From positions 150,070,179 to 150,134,178 of the forward strand of contig NC_080542.1 in the NCBI RefSeq assembly GCF_028640845.1: DNA of 64,000 nucleotides. Reading direction: 5' to 3'. Below are positions 1 through 10,034 of the stretch, in pieces. Made by a program: the position numbers and the translations under genes. The DNA is from Ahaetulla prasina (Eukaryota; Chordata; Lepidosauria; Squamata; Colubridae). The first letter of the stretch is position 1, and every line of letters starts with the position of its first letter. The notes under the pieces were generated by a model that was not told where the DNA came from, did not search any database, and worked only from the letters and a program-made list of their open reading frames with translations.

Positions 1-779
1 AGGGGGCAAATCCCCACAGGAGGGCCAGAATTTGGCATCTCAATGGAAGAGAGCTCCGATTGGATGGGAGGGGTTGGACGAAGGTGTCTTCTCCCTGCAC
101 TCAATTGCAGCTCTCTCCTTGTCTGGCTACCTGGGCAAAACTCAGCAGCCTTCAGAAAAGCAGCAACCCCCCCCCCATCAAATGACCTGAAATCCCCCCC
201 CCAAATACTGGTGCTTCTGTGCCACACCCTGCTTTTCCCTCCCCCTCCCTCCTCCACATCCAGTTGCCCTTCCTAACAAGGAAGGTGGGATCCTGAGGGT
301 CTCAGCTGCTAATCCCCCTCTGATTTCCTTTCCTAATATTGGGGTCTCCGCCGTCCCAGCCACCCATCAGCCTCTCCCACAGATGAGGAATCACTTCTTC
401 TGGTGTAAAAGGAGCAGCTCCTTGACCTGCTCTCCACCAATGCCCAGGAGGAGCCCTGCTCTCACCCTGTTTGACTCCCCTGACCCATGAAATGCCAGTT
501 TGGGGGTCTCGGTGCTTCTGGGGGCCTCACCTGGTGGGAGGGAATCAGGAATCCCCGGTGGCAGGTGGATGTGCTGCTCTCCTTCACTGCTTCTCTGCCA
601 GATCTCCTTGTCCTTTGAACTGCCGGTGGAGTTTATGATGGTAACAGAGTCTAGAGATTGTAATTTCAAGCAATTAGCATATCCTGCTGCATCGCATCAG
701 CTCTTCCGGTTTTTCTATCCTAAAAAGAGTCTCTGAAATGGGGACAACTTTTTCTCTCCATTCTTGAAGGTCTCCTTCA
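1..779 (-). promoter_or_regulatory. Upstream module A of gene copy 0 (putative promoter-proximal exon region)
   Basis: This block is nearly identical to 61,519-62,290 and clearly related to 25,640-26,200. On the minus strand it carries an open stretch of about 46 codons ending at a good splice donor (exon end 531, GT at 530-529). The donor is conserved in all three copies, and a second GTGAG donor lies about 60 bases further on. The gene this copy would serve lies to the left of the window. The open stretch lacks an ATG and may be only a non-coding first exon. Its function as promoter and exon is inferred from its collinear position upstream of SNTX-like genes in copies 1 and 3. Confidence 0.5.
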
Positions 780-2704
780 GTGTCTGGAAAGGACAAATAT
801 AAAAAGTGGAAAGGGGCAAATAACTAAGGCAGAATATGAGCAAATAGCCCGAGCCTGTAAAGATGAAGTGAGGAAAGCTAAGGCTCACAATGAACAAAGG
901 CTAGCGACAAAAGTAAAAAATAATAAAAAAAGCTTCTTCCAACATGTTAAAAACAAGAAAAAAGTCAAGGAAACAATTGGCCCATTGCTGGGAGAAAGTG
1001 GCAAGAAGATGACAAGCAACAGGGAGAAAGCAGATCTACTTAACTCATTTTTTGCATCTGTCTTTACACAAAAGGAAAAAACAATCCAACCTATCAAAAA
1101 CAGCACTACAAAAAACAGATTAGAAACACAAGTTAAAATAGGGAAGAAAATGGTAAGTGAACACCTGTCTACCCTAGACGAGTTCAAATCACCAGGACCG
1201 GATGGATTACACCCCAAGGTTCTGAAGGAACTGGCAGAGGTGATCTCAGAACCACTGAACTATATCTTTCAAAGATCCTGGAGCACAGGGCAGCTGCCAG
1301 AGGACTGGAAAAGAGCTGATGTAGTTCCCATCTTCAAAAAAGAAAAAAACAGATCCAGGAAACTACAGACCTATCAGTCTGACCTCAATACCGGGGAAGA
1401 TTCTGGAAAAGATAATCAAGCAACGAATCACCGAACACCTAGAAGCAAACAAAGTAATAACCAAAAGCCAACATGGGTTTGTCAAAAACAGATCATGCCA
1501 GACTAATCTTATCGCATTCTTTGACAAAATGACAAAATTAGTAGACCAGAGGAATGCTGTTGATATAATTTACTTGGACTTCAGTAAAGCATTTGATAAA
1601 GTAGACCATAACCTACTACTAGATAAAGTAGAAAATGTGGGTTAGACAGCACCACCACCAGATGGATTCGTAACTGGCTGACCAACCGCACTCAACGTGT
1701 AGTCCTCAACGGAACTACATCCACATGGAGGAAGTATGCAGTGGAGTACCCCAAGGCTCTGTTTTAGGCCCAGTACTCTTCAACATCTTCATCAATGACT
1801 TGGACGAGGGATAGATGGGGAACTCATCAAATTTGCAGATGACACCAAGCTGGCAGGAATAGCCAACACTCCAGAAGATAGGCTCAAGTTACAGAAAGAT
1901 CTTGACAGACTTGAACATTGGCGCTATCTAACAAAATGAAATTCAACAGTGAAAAAGTAAGGTTCTACATTTAGGCCAAAAACAAAATGCACCAGTACCG
2001 TATATGTGGTACCTTGCTCAATAGTAGTACCTGTGAGAGGGATCTTGGAGTCCTAGTGGATAACCATCTAGATATGAGCCAGCAGTGTGCAGCAGCTGTT
2101 AAAAAGCCAACACAGTTCTGGGCTGCATAAACAGAGGATAGAATCAAGATCACGTGAAGTGCTAGTACCACTTTATAATGCCTTGGTAAGGCCACACTTG
2201 GAATATTGCATCCAGTTTTGGTCACGATGTAAAAAGATGTTGAGACTCTAGAAAGAGTGCAGAGAAGAGCAACAAAGATGATTAGGGACTGGAGGATAAA
2301 ACATATGAAGAACGGTTGCAGGAACTGGGTATGTCTAGTTTAACAAAAGAAGGACTAGGGGACATGATAGCAGTGTTCCAATATCTCAGGGGCTGCCACA
2401 GAGAAGTGGGAGTTGGGCTGTTCTCCAGAGCACCTGAGGTAGAACAAGAAGCAATGGGTGGAAACTGATCAAGGAAAGAAGCAACTTAGAACTAAGGAGA
2501 AATTTCCTGACAGTTAGAACAATTAATAAGTGGAACGACTTGCCTGCAGAAGTTGTGAATGCTCCAACACTGGAAATTTTTAAGAAAATGTTGGATAACC
2601 ATCTGACTGAGATGGTGTAGGGTTTCCTGCCTGGGCAGGGGGTTGGACTAGAAGGCCTCCAAGGTCCCTTCCAACTCTGATGTTATGTTATGTTATGTTA
2701 TGTC
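780..2704 (+). mobile_element. 5'-truncated CR1 LINE
   Basis: A CR1 non-LTR retrotransposon interrupts the upstream module; the paralogous site at about 62,300 lacks it. The reverse transcriptase region starts near 868 in an open frame to 1506, with the CR1 motif SPGPDGLHPKVLKELAEV, then breaks into several frames ([23 protein letters not shown] and C-terminal parts near 1540-2620). The 3' end has the typical GGTTGGACTAGAAGGCCTCC stretch and a short (ATGTT)n tail at 2682-2702. Frameshifts and stops make it inactive. Its 3' part lies in the 1.9-kb duplication and recurs at 6,912-8,110. Confidence 0.9.
868..1506 (+). pseudogene. CR1 reverse transcriptase fragment (5' part)
   Basis: The longest open piece of the CR1 ORF2 here spans 212 codons. 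It covers the linker after the endonuclease and the first reverse transcriptase motifs (fingers), including SPGPDGLHP and the basic VPIFKK segment. The frame is lost near 1330-1380, where the residues turn non-homologous, so the palm with the catalytic aspartates is in other frames downstream (about 1520-1840). The endonuclease is absent through 5' truncation. It is a dead retrotransposon copy, not a host gene. Confidence 0.8.
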
Positions 2705-2918
2705 TGCTCCAGCCTGGGAGGTTGAGGGAGAGGAGGGGGGAAGTGGAGGGTCTTCCTCAAAGCAGGGGACTTCTGAGAAGCCCCCCACCTGCCCTACCCT
2801 CAACCTCTAGCAAGAGGGGGGAGCAGCTCCAAAGGCTGGACCACCACTCTGCACTTCCAGTCCTGGGTCCAAGACTCAGCCTGGGAATTGTAAAGTATCG
2901 TCTTCTGCTTTATTTTAT
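2705..2918 (-). promoter_or_regulatory. Upstream module B, first part (copy 0)
   Basis: This host-derived segment matches 62,300-62,480 and continues module A after the CR1 insertion. It sits between module A and the ISRE-bearing segment in copies 0 and 3. It has no open reading frame conserved between copies. It is repeated at 8,110-8,324. Confidence 0.45.
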
Positions 2919-3345
2919 TTATTTTTTTATTATTTGATTTTGTCACAACAGTATATACAATCATCAACTAAAGAATAATTCATCATGAGAGAAAAAGTAT
3001 ATATAAGTAAAAGTATGCATATAATACTATAATGAAGAGAACAATAGGACAGGAACGGTAGGCACTCTTGTGCTCTTATGCAACCCCTTACAGACCTCTT
3101 AGGAGTGGAGTGAGGTCAATAGTAGACAGTTTTTGGTTGAAGCTTTGGGGATTTTGGGAAGAGACCACAGAGTCAGGTAGTGTGTTCCAAGTATTAACAA
3201 CTCTGTTACTGAAGTCATTTTTTCTGCAATCAAGATTGGAGTGGTTAACATTAAATTTAAATCTATTGTGTGCTCGTGTATTGTTGCGGTTGAAGCTGAA
3301 GTAGTCTTTTACAGGGAGGATACTGCAATAGATGATTCTGTGTGT
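2919..3345 (-). mobile_element. Jockey-type LINE, 3'-end fragment
   Basis: The minus-strand 3' end of the LINE family seen complete at 9,181-12,962. It has an A+T-rich tail beginning after TTTTGTCACA and coding remnants of the C-terminal region (the motif shared with the copy at 13.4-14.0 kb). It is inserted in module B between the segments matching 62,480 and 62,490. It is duplicated at 8,325-8,750. Confidence 0.8.
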
Positions 3346-3418
3346 TCATCTTCAGTGAACACACAGTGTTCACTTCACTTCAGTGAAACTTCAGTGAAGT
3401 TTATCTTCAGTGCGTTCA

Positions 3419-3434
3419 GAAAACGAAAGAGGAA
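3419..3434. promoter_or_regulatory. ISRE-like element, copy 0 (left duplicate)
   Basis: The sequence GAAAACGAAAGAGGAA keeps two IRF half-sites with the 2-base spacing of an interferon-stimulated response element (GAAANNGAAA); the third half-site has become GGAA. The same position in copy 3 (62,513) has all three half-sites. Confidence 0.45.
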
Positions 3435-3455
3435 GGACCAGGAAAAAATACCTTT

Positions 3456-3645
3456 TGTTAAGTTCGGGAAGTAACGAGGCTGGAGACCAGGGTAGTGACA
3501 ACAGCTCTTTAATATAGGGTGAACCCAGCAACAGGCTGGGGGAAAAACCTCTCCTTTTATACAGTTCTGCTGGAGGCTTCGTCCAATCAGCAACGTGCTG
3601 ATTTCCCGCTCAAATATTTAAAGGCACAACTGTTAATACATAACA
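3456..3645 (-). repeat. 3' LTR of Ty3 element B
   Basis: This 190-bp LTR has TGTTA...TAACA ends. It is related along its length to the LTRs at 50,290-50,466 and 62,995-63,183. On its coding strand a TATATAAA-like box and an AATAAA-like signal, weakly kept, fit a promoter and polyadenylation site. Confidence 0.85.
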
Positions 3646-3696
3646 CTCCTCCCCTCCCAGAAAACACTTGGTCTTATTTACATATTTATTTACATG

Positions 3697-6600
3697 TTAT
3701 TTTTCGACGTAGTCACGCAAATAACCTGGGCGTCTCCTAGTTCTTTCTGACCTGCGGTTCAGTTCTGGGTGGTGTTTGAGCTGGTCGGAGGCTGTTTCTC
3801 CTCCAGCTCTTTCTCTGGGCCATCGGGCTCTGGATTATTAGCCGACTCTTTTCTTGGCCATCCGGCTTTGGATTAATTTTGGGATTTTCCTTGCTGTTTC
3901 CTCGGGACCTGATGGCGTCGCTGGAACTCTGGGACCTCAGCTAAGTCTTGCGCCTCCCGGGTCATTGTCAGCTGTGGATTCAAAGTGGTATTGGTCATTT
4001 CCTGTCTCTGTTGGTTGGTTTGGTCAGTTATTCGTTTCCTTAACTGGTCTATGTGGCGCCCGCCAGTTGTCTGGTAGCTCTACCACATACGATTTTGGCC
4101 CTGTTATTCTTGTTACTTGTCCTGCGAGCCAACTAGGGCCGTCCCCATAGTTCGGGCCCACACCCGGTCGCCTATGCTCATTTCCTTGTTTTTCTATCTC
4201 CCCTTGTAACCTCGGGTGTGTAATGGGGGTTCAAGCGTCAAGTGGGCACGGAGTTTCGTCCCATTAGCAATTCGCTGGGCTTTTCCCAGTGGCTGTGCTT
4301 GGGGTTCTATGCTGGGACTAGGAAAAAGTCTATTTTGTTTGCCAGTCACCTGGCTTGAGCCTGGACAATGCCTCCTTAGCGCTCCGGACGGAGCGCTCTG
4401 CAAGGCCATTCGGCAGGGTGGAAAGGTGCAGAGAGGGCATGTCGGATGCCTTCCTCTGCCAGGTACTCTTCAAACTGGGCTGCCGTGGTGGGGCCCATTG
4501 TAGCCGGACACCAGAGTGTCCGGCAACCCGTGATTGCGAATAGGTGGCGCAGGGTTGCGATTACTGTTTCGGCTGTGGTGGACTTCATAAGTATGATCTC
4601 TAACCATTTGGAAAATCGTCCACCACCACTAGGAACGTTTGGCCGTGAAAGGGGCCAGCAAAGTCAATGTGGATTCTTGACCAAGGCCCTTGGGGCTTTT
4701 CCCATTCTCTGACTGGGGCTGTTGGAGGTAGCGGTCTGGACTCTTGGCAAGCTTGGCATTTCCCTACCCTCTCAGCAATCTCTGCGTCCATGAGTGGCCA
4801 CCATACATAGCTCCTAGCTAACCCCTTCATCCTCACGATGCCTGGGTGACCCTCGTGGAGGAGGTCCAATACCTTGCCCCTTAACTTAACAGGAATTGTG
4901 CGATCACCCCATAACAGGCACCCCCTTGAGGCGAGAGCTCATCACGTTTCTTAACAAATTCTTTGAACCGTTACGGCGCGTGGGCCACCCTCTCTGTACC
5001 CAACCGGTACAGTCCTTAACACAATGTCGGTATGATGCAGCCACTTCCTTTGATGTGACTGGGCCAGAGTCCAACGAGTCAATAAGGAGGATGGGTGTCC
5101 CGGAGTGGGATCTTTCCCCGGCAGTGGGCATCGGCTCAAAGCGTCTGCATGCCCACTTCTTTCGGTCGATGCTGCAGCTTGTATGAGTAAGCGGCTAAAA
5201 TATAGTCCATCGAGTCAAGCGTGGCGACAGTGCCACAGGTGTTGGCGATCGCCAGCCAGTAGTCCCAATAACGGTCTGTGGTCAGTCACAATTTCAAAAT
5301 TCCGCCCAAAGACATACTCATGGAATTTTTTGACCCCTGATACAATGGCTAATGCTTCTTTGTCTAATTGGCTGGAGTTCCTCTCTGGGGATGACATTGT
5401 TCTAGAGTAGAACGCTATAGGGGCTTCTGTGCCGTTTGAAGTCTATGGCTGAGTACAGCCCCACCCCATAAGGTGACGCATCGAAACCAGCACTAGGGTA
5501 GTGAGTCGTGATATTGGATGAGCAGGCTATCACTTGAGAGCAGGTTCTTGACTGCTTCAAAGCCCTATTTTCTGACTTTCCCAAGACCAAACAGTATTTT
5601 TCCCTAAGAGCCTATGCAGCGGTTCCATAGCAGTTGCTTTGTTCTTTAAAAAGACCGCGTAAAAATTAATCCAGGAATGCCTGCAGCTCTGCTTTGTTTT
5701 TGGGCGCTGGAGCCTTCCTAATTGCCTTAACCTTGCTCTCAGTAGGGTGAATTCCTTTCTTGTCTATCCGGTAGCCCAAAAAATCGACCGATTCGACCCC
5801 TATCTGACATTTATTTGTCTTGACCTTTAATCCGGCTGTCCGGAAAATGCTCAAGACCTTTCTTAACGCTCCCCAATTCCTCCATGTTTTCCTGAAATTA
5901 GGACATCATCGAAGTAGGAACTACCCTGGAGCCCTTGCAGTAAGCGTTCCATCAGGTTTTGGAACAGCCCTGGTGCCACCTAACTAAATTGCAATGGTGC
6001 ACTTGAATGCCCCCTGTGCGTCAATCGTTTGGGCTTGACTGTGCGGGCGTCTACTGGCAGTTGTTGGTAGGCTTGGGCCAAGTCTAACTTTGCAAAGACT
6101 TGCCCTTGCCCCAAGAGTGCAATAAGTGTTGCACTCAGGAACCGGGTCACAGCTTTCTGTAAGGCCTTGTTAAGCGTCGCCTTGTAGTCAGCGCAAATTC
6201 TAATTGACCCGTCCGGTTTAATGGGGTGACGATTGGCGTCTCCACTGCGTGATCGACTGGCACCAAAATCCCTGATTTATGAGCTTGTCCAGCTCCTTAT
6301 CGATTTTTGGTTTTAGGGCAAAGGACTCTCGCCTTAAGCCTAATGGGGGCTACCTGGGGTCTAAGTTGAAGGAAATAGGGGTCCCCTTGTACTTGCCCAG
6401 GCAGTCCTTGAAGACATCTTGAACTCGTTAAAGAGAATGTCTCTCAAATTGCAGTCACTTCTGTAGATGCCAGTCACTCCCATGCCCAGGGCACGAAACC
6501 AGTCTAGTCCCAACAGACTGGGCAGAGTTCCTTCGACGATCGTGATGGGCAGGGTCTTTTGTGAGGGCCGTGCTCGACTCGGACGGAGGTGGTCCCTCGA

Positions 6601-6911
6601 ACAGGATGCGATTCCCTGGTAGTCGTGTACTCGTAGCTGTGCTTGCAGATGGCGCTTGACGGACGGCAGCGACTTGCCAGAGTGTCCCAGGACATGATGG
6701 TGATCGCTGATCCCGTATCTACTTCAAGCCTGCCGTACTCCCTCGATCTTGGGCTTTGTGAAAATTTTCTTTCCACTTTGGTTGAGGCGCGCCTATAATG
6801 ACAGTCGTTTGGTTAGACTTGGCGCCTTTCTTGTTTGAACCAATCGCGGGCCGCCTTTCCGGTTCCGCGTTTGATTGGCGATTTGAATTTTCGGCGGAAG
6901 GTTGGGCGCTC
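3697..6911 (-). pseudogene. pol: Broken Ty3/gypsy pol (element B)
   Basis: Recognisable pieces, in coding order, are: protease region DTGSAIT near 6,700; reverse transcriptase with the conserved VDFLGYRIDKKGIHPTESK block near 5,720-5,830; RNase H with TDHRPLLG near 5,280; the integrase zinc-binding segment HEGHPG near 4,850; the integrase core (IHIDFAGPFHG near 4,650, truncated further on); and the C-terminal module to the stop at 3,697. At least six frame changes separate them. It is clearly non-functional and older or less well preserved than the pol at 46,873-50,238. Confidence 0.85.
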
Positions 6912-8861
6912 TGACAAAATGACAAAATTAGTAGACCAGAGGAATGCTGTTGATATAATTTACTTGGACTTCAGTAAAGCATTTGATAAAGTAGACCATA
7001 ACCTACTACTAGATAAAGTAGAAAATGTGGGTTAGACAGCACCACCACCAGATGGATTCGTAACTGGCTGACCAACGCACTCAACGTGTAGTCCTCAACG
7101 GAACTACATCCACATGGAGGAAGTATGCAGTGAGTACCCCAAGGCTCTGTTTTAGGCCCAGTACTCTTCAACATCTTCATCAATGACTTGGACGAGGGAT
7201 AGATGGGAACTCATCAAATTTGCAGATGACACCAAGCTGGCAGGAATAGCCAACACTCCAGAAGATAGGCTCAAGTTACAGAAAGATCTTGACAGACTTG
7301 AACATTGGGCGCTATCTAACAAAATGAAATTCAACAGTGAAAAAGTAAGGTTCTACATTTAGGCCAAAAAACAAAATGCACCAGTACCGTATATGTGGTA
7401 CCTTGCTCAATAGTAGTACCTGTGAGAGGGATCTTGGAGTCCTAGTGGATAACCATCTAGATATGAGCCAGCAGTGTGCAGCAGCTGTTAAAAAGCCAAC
7501 ACAGTTCTGGGCTGCATAAACAGAGGATAGAATCAAGATCACGTGAAGTGCTAGTACCACTTTATAATGCCCTGGTAAGGCCACACTTGGAATATTGCAT
7601 CCAGTTTTGGTCACCACAATGTAAAAAAGATGTAAAAATGTGGAGACTCTACAAAGAGTGCAGAGAAGAGCAACAAAGATGATTAGGGGACTGGAGGATA
7701 AAACATATGAAGAACGGTTGCAGGAACTGGGTATGTCTAGTTTAACAAAAAGAAGGACTAGGGGAGACATGATAGCAGTGTTCCAATATCTCAGGGGCTG
7801 CCACAGAGAAGTGGGAGTTGGGCTGTTCTCCAGAGCACCTGAGGGTAGAACAAGAAGCAATGGGTGGAAACTGATCAAGGAAAGAAGCAACTTAGAACTA
7901 AGGAGAAATTTCCTGACAGTTAGAACAATTAATAAGTGGAACGACTTGCCTGCAGAAGTTGTGAATGCTCCAACACTGGAAATTTTTAAGAAAATGTTGG
8001 ATAACCATCTGACTGAGATGGTGTAGGGTTTCCTGCCTGGGCAGGGGGTTGGACTAGAAGGCCTCCAAGGTCCCTTCCAACTCTGATGTTATGTTATGTT
8101 ATGTTATGTCTGCTCCAGCCTGGGAGGTTGAGGGAGAGGAGGGGGGAAGTGGAGGGTCTTCCTCAAAGCAGGGGACTTCTGAGAAGCCCCTCACCTGCCC
8201 TACCCTCAACCTCTAGCAAGAGGGGGGAGCAGCTCCAAAGGCTGGACCACCACTCTGCACTTCCAGTCCTGGGTCCAAGACTCAGCCTGGGAATTGTAAA
8301 GTATCGTCTTCTGCTTTATTTTATTTATTTTTTTATTATTTGATTTTGTCACAACAGTATATACAATCATCAACTAAAGAATAATTCATCATGAGAGAAA
8401 AAGTATATATAAGTAAAAGTATGCATATAATACTATAATGAAGAGAACAATAGGACAGGAACGGTAGGCACTCTTGTGCTCTTATGCAACCCCTTACAGA
8501 CCTCTTAGGAGTGGAGTGAGGTCAATAGTAGACAGTTTTTGGTTGAAGCTTTGGGGATTTTGGGAAGAGACCACAGAGTCAGGTAGTGTGTTCCAAGTAT
8601 TAACAACTCTGTTACTGAAGTCATTTTTTCTGCAATCAAGATTGGAGTGGTTAACATTAAATTTAAATCTATTGTGTGCTCGTGTATTGTTGCGGTTGAA
8701 GCTGAAGTAGTCTTTTACAGGGAGGATACTGCAATAGATGATTCTGTGTGTTCATCTTCAGTGAACACACAGTGTTCACTTCACTTCAGTGAAACTTCAG
8801 TGAAGTTTATCTTCAGTGCGTTCAGAAAACGAAAGAGGAAGGACCAGGAAAAAATACCTTT
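6912..8861. repeat. Right copy of the 1.9-kb direct duplication
   Basis: The counterpart of 1,522-3,455. It holds the CR1 3' half (6,912-8,110), module B (8,110-8,324), the Jockey-type LINE tail (8,325-8,750) and the ISRE segment. It continues past the point where the Ty3 LTR sits in the left copy, so it is the empty version of the target. Its CR1 frames (7,476-8,026) are slightly better preserved than in the left copy. Confidence 0.9.
7476..8026 (+). pseudogene. CR1 ORF2 C-terminal fragments
   Basis: Two overlapping frames encode the C-terminal end of CR1 ORF2: [20 protein letters not shown], then RGDMIAVFQYLRGC and the terminal TINKWNDLPAEVV stretch with a stop at 8,024. A frame change near 7,660 separates them. 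It ends just before the CR1 3' UTR and (ATGTT)n tail at 8,088-8,108. Confidence 0.8.
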
Positions 8862-9021
8862 CACCTGCTCTTTTCAAGCAGCCTTTCTATTTAATTATTT
8901 ATTTAAGTCTCTTTACTTTGGAAGAAGAAAAAAAAACAGGAAATGTGTTTGAGAAATGAGTTCCACAACCGTCCAGCAGAGGGAAGCAAAGACCTCTATT
9001 GGTACTTCACTCCGCAGCTGT
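8806..9021 (-). promoter_or_regulatory. Upstream module B with ISRE and CTCF-like site (copy 0, right duplicate)
   Basis: The segment matches 62,490-62,680 and 26,225-26,435. It holds GAAAACGAAAGAGGAA at 8,825-8,840 (two IRF half-sites) and CCAGCAGAGGGAAG at 8,973-8,986, one base off a CTCF core. In the left duplicate this part is cut off by the Ty3 insertion, so here alone copy 0 shows the uninterrupted module. Confidence 0.5.
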
Positions 9022-9152
9022 TTCCCCAACTGGACAGCTTTAAGCCTTGTGGACTTCAACTCCCAGCAGTCCAGAGCCTGCTATGCTACCTGAGGAATTC
9101 TGGGAGTTGATGTTCACAAGGCTTAAAGTTGCCGAGTTTGGAGACCCTCTGA
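9022..9152. mobile_element. Palindromic MITE (ACTCCCAG type)
   Basis: An inverted repeat in which arm TTGTGGACTTCAACTCCCAG faces CTGGGAGTTGATGTTCACAA about 30 bases away. Further copies occur at 26,436-26,566, 62,680-62,790 and (partial) 53,396-53,490. The first two sit at the matching place in the module, so that insertion predates the duplication. A hAT-type origin is likely but not shown. Confidence 0.65.
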
Positions 9153-9257
9153 TCTGTAGAGCTGCTTCTTTTCTTTTCTTTTTATTTATTTATTTTGTCA
9201 CACAGTATATATAAGCATAAGCATGAAATAACTATACAATATATAAGTATATATATA

Positions 9258-9680
9258 GAATAGAATAGAATAGAATAGAATAGAATAGAATAGAATAGAA
9301 TAGAATAGAATAGAACAGAATAGAATTTTTTATTGGCCAAGTGTGATTGGACACACAAGGAATTTATCTTGGTGCAGATGCTCTCAGTGTACATAAAAGA
9401 AAAGATACGTTCATCAAGGTACAACATTTACAACACAATTGATGGTCAATATATCAATATAAATCATAAGGATTGCCAGCAACAAAGTTACAGTCATATT
9501 ACAGTCATACGTGGAGGTTACAGTCATAAGCGGGAGGAGATGGGTGATGGGAACGATGAGAAGATTAATAGTAGTGCAGATTTAGTCAATAGTTTGACAG
9601 TGTTTAGGTAATTATTTGTTTAGCAGAGTGATGGCCTTCGGGAAAAAACTGTTCTTGTGTCTAGTTGTTCTGATATGCAT
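9258..9680 (-). mobile_element. Snake1/CR1-L3-type LINE 3' end with (AATAG)n tail
   Basis: The minus-strand 3' end of the LINE family repeated at 29,557, 33,276 and 53,495. The last bases (TTGGCCAATAAAAAATTC on the coding strand) pass directly into a (TAGAA)n microsatellite at 9,258-9,325. It is nested in the Jockey-type LINE. The link between L3 LINEs and AATAG microsatellites is established for snakes; the assignment here is by resemblance. Confidence 0.75.
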
Positions 9681-10034
9681 GAGTATGTAATGACTATATT
9701 AATTGATATAACGAAAGGAAACAATAGGACAGGAACAGTAGGCACACTTGTGCTCTTATGCACGCTCCTTGTAGTCCTTTTAGGAATGGGGTGAGGTCAA
9801 TAGTAGACAGTTTTTGGTTGAAGCTTTGGGGATTTTGGGAAGAGACCACAGAGTCAGATAGTGTATTCCAAGTATTAACAACTGTTACTGAAGTCATTTT
9901 TTCTGCAATCAAGATTGGAGTGGTTAACATTAAGTTTAAATCTATTGTGTGCTCGTGTATTGTTGCCGTTGAAGCTGAAATAGTCTTCGACAGGAAGGAT
10001 ATTGTAATAAATGTTTCTATGAGTTAAACTCAGG

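Larger units (their letters stand above)
1522..3455. repeat. Left copy of 1.9-kb direct duplication flanking a Ty3 element
   Basis: Bases 1,522-3,455 recur at 6,912-8,861 with only scattered substitutions and mostly single-base indels. The unit contains the CR1 3' half, part of the upstream module, a LINE tail and the ISRE. The left copy ends exactly where the Ty3 LTR begins (3,456). The right copy begins where the truncated Ty3 ends and reads through the same target uninterrupted. It may be a true duplication or two haplotypes collapsed in series. Confidence 0.9.
3456..6911 (-). mobile_element. 5'-truncated Ty3/gypsy element (element B)
   Basis: On the minus strand this is the same family as the element at 45,921-50,466. 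The 3' LTR is 3,456-3,645 (190 bp; outer end TGTTAAG on the plus strand, inner end TAACA), next to a purine-rich polypurine tract on the coding strand. Upstream lie integrase, RNase H, reverse transcriptase, protease and the gag-pol junction in broken frames. The element ends at 6,911, before gag and the 5' LTR, with a short GACA microhomology to the flanking CR1. The 5 bases left of the LTR are CCTTT; no matching duplication is found at the truncated end. Confidence 0.9.

Noticed and set aside
391..669. 92-codon conserved minus-strand protein, also at 61,907-62,185
   Set aside because: It has no ATG start, crosses a strong splice donor in mid-frame, and the two copies are so similar that conservation of the frame means little. 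It is kept only as part of module A.
3350..3380. Steroid-receptor palindrome at GTGAACACACAGTGTTCAC
   Set aside because: The half-sites are 5 bases apart rather than 3, and the palindrome is part of repeated junction filler.
9258..9325. CRISPR-like or tandem gene array
   Set aside because: The 5-bp units have no spacers; this is a LINE-seeded microsatellite.
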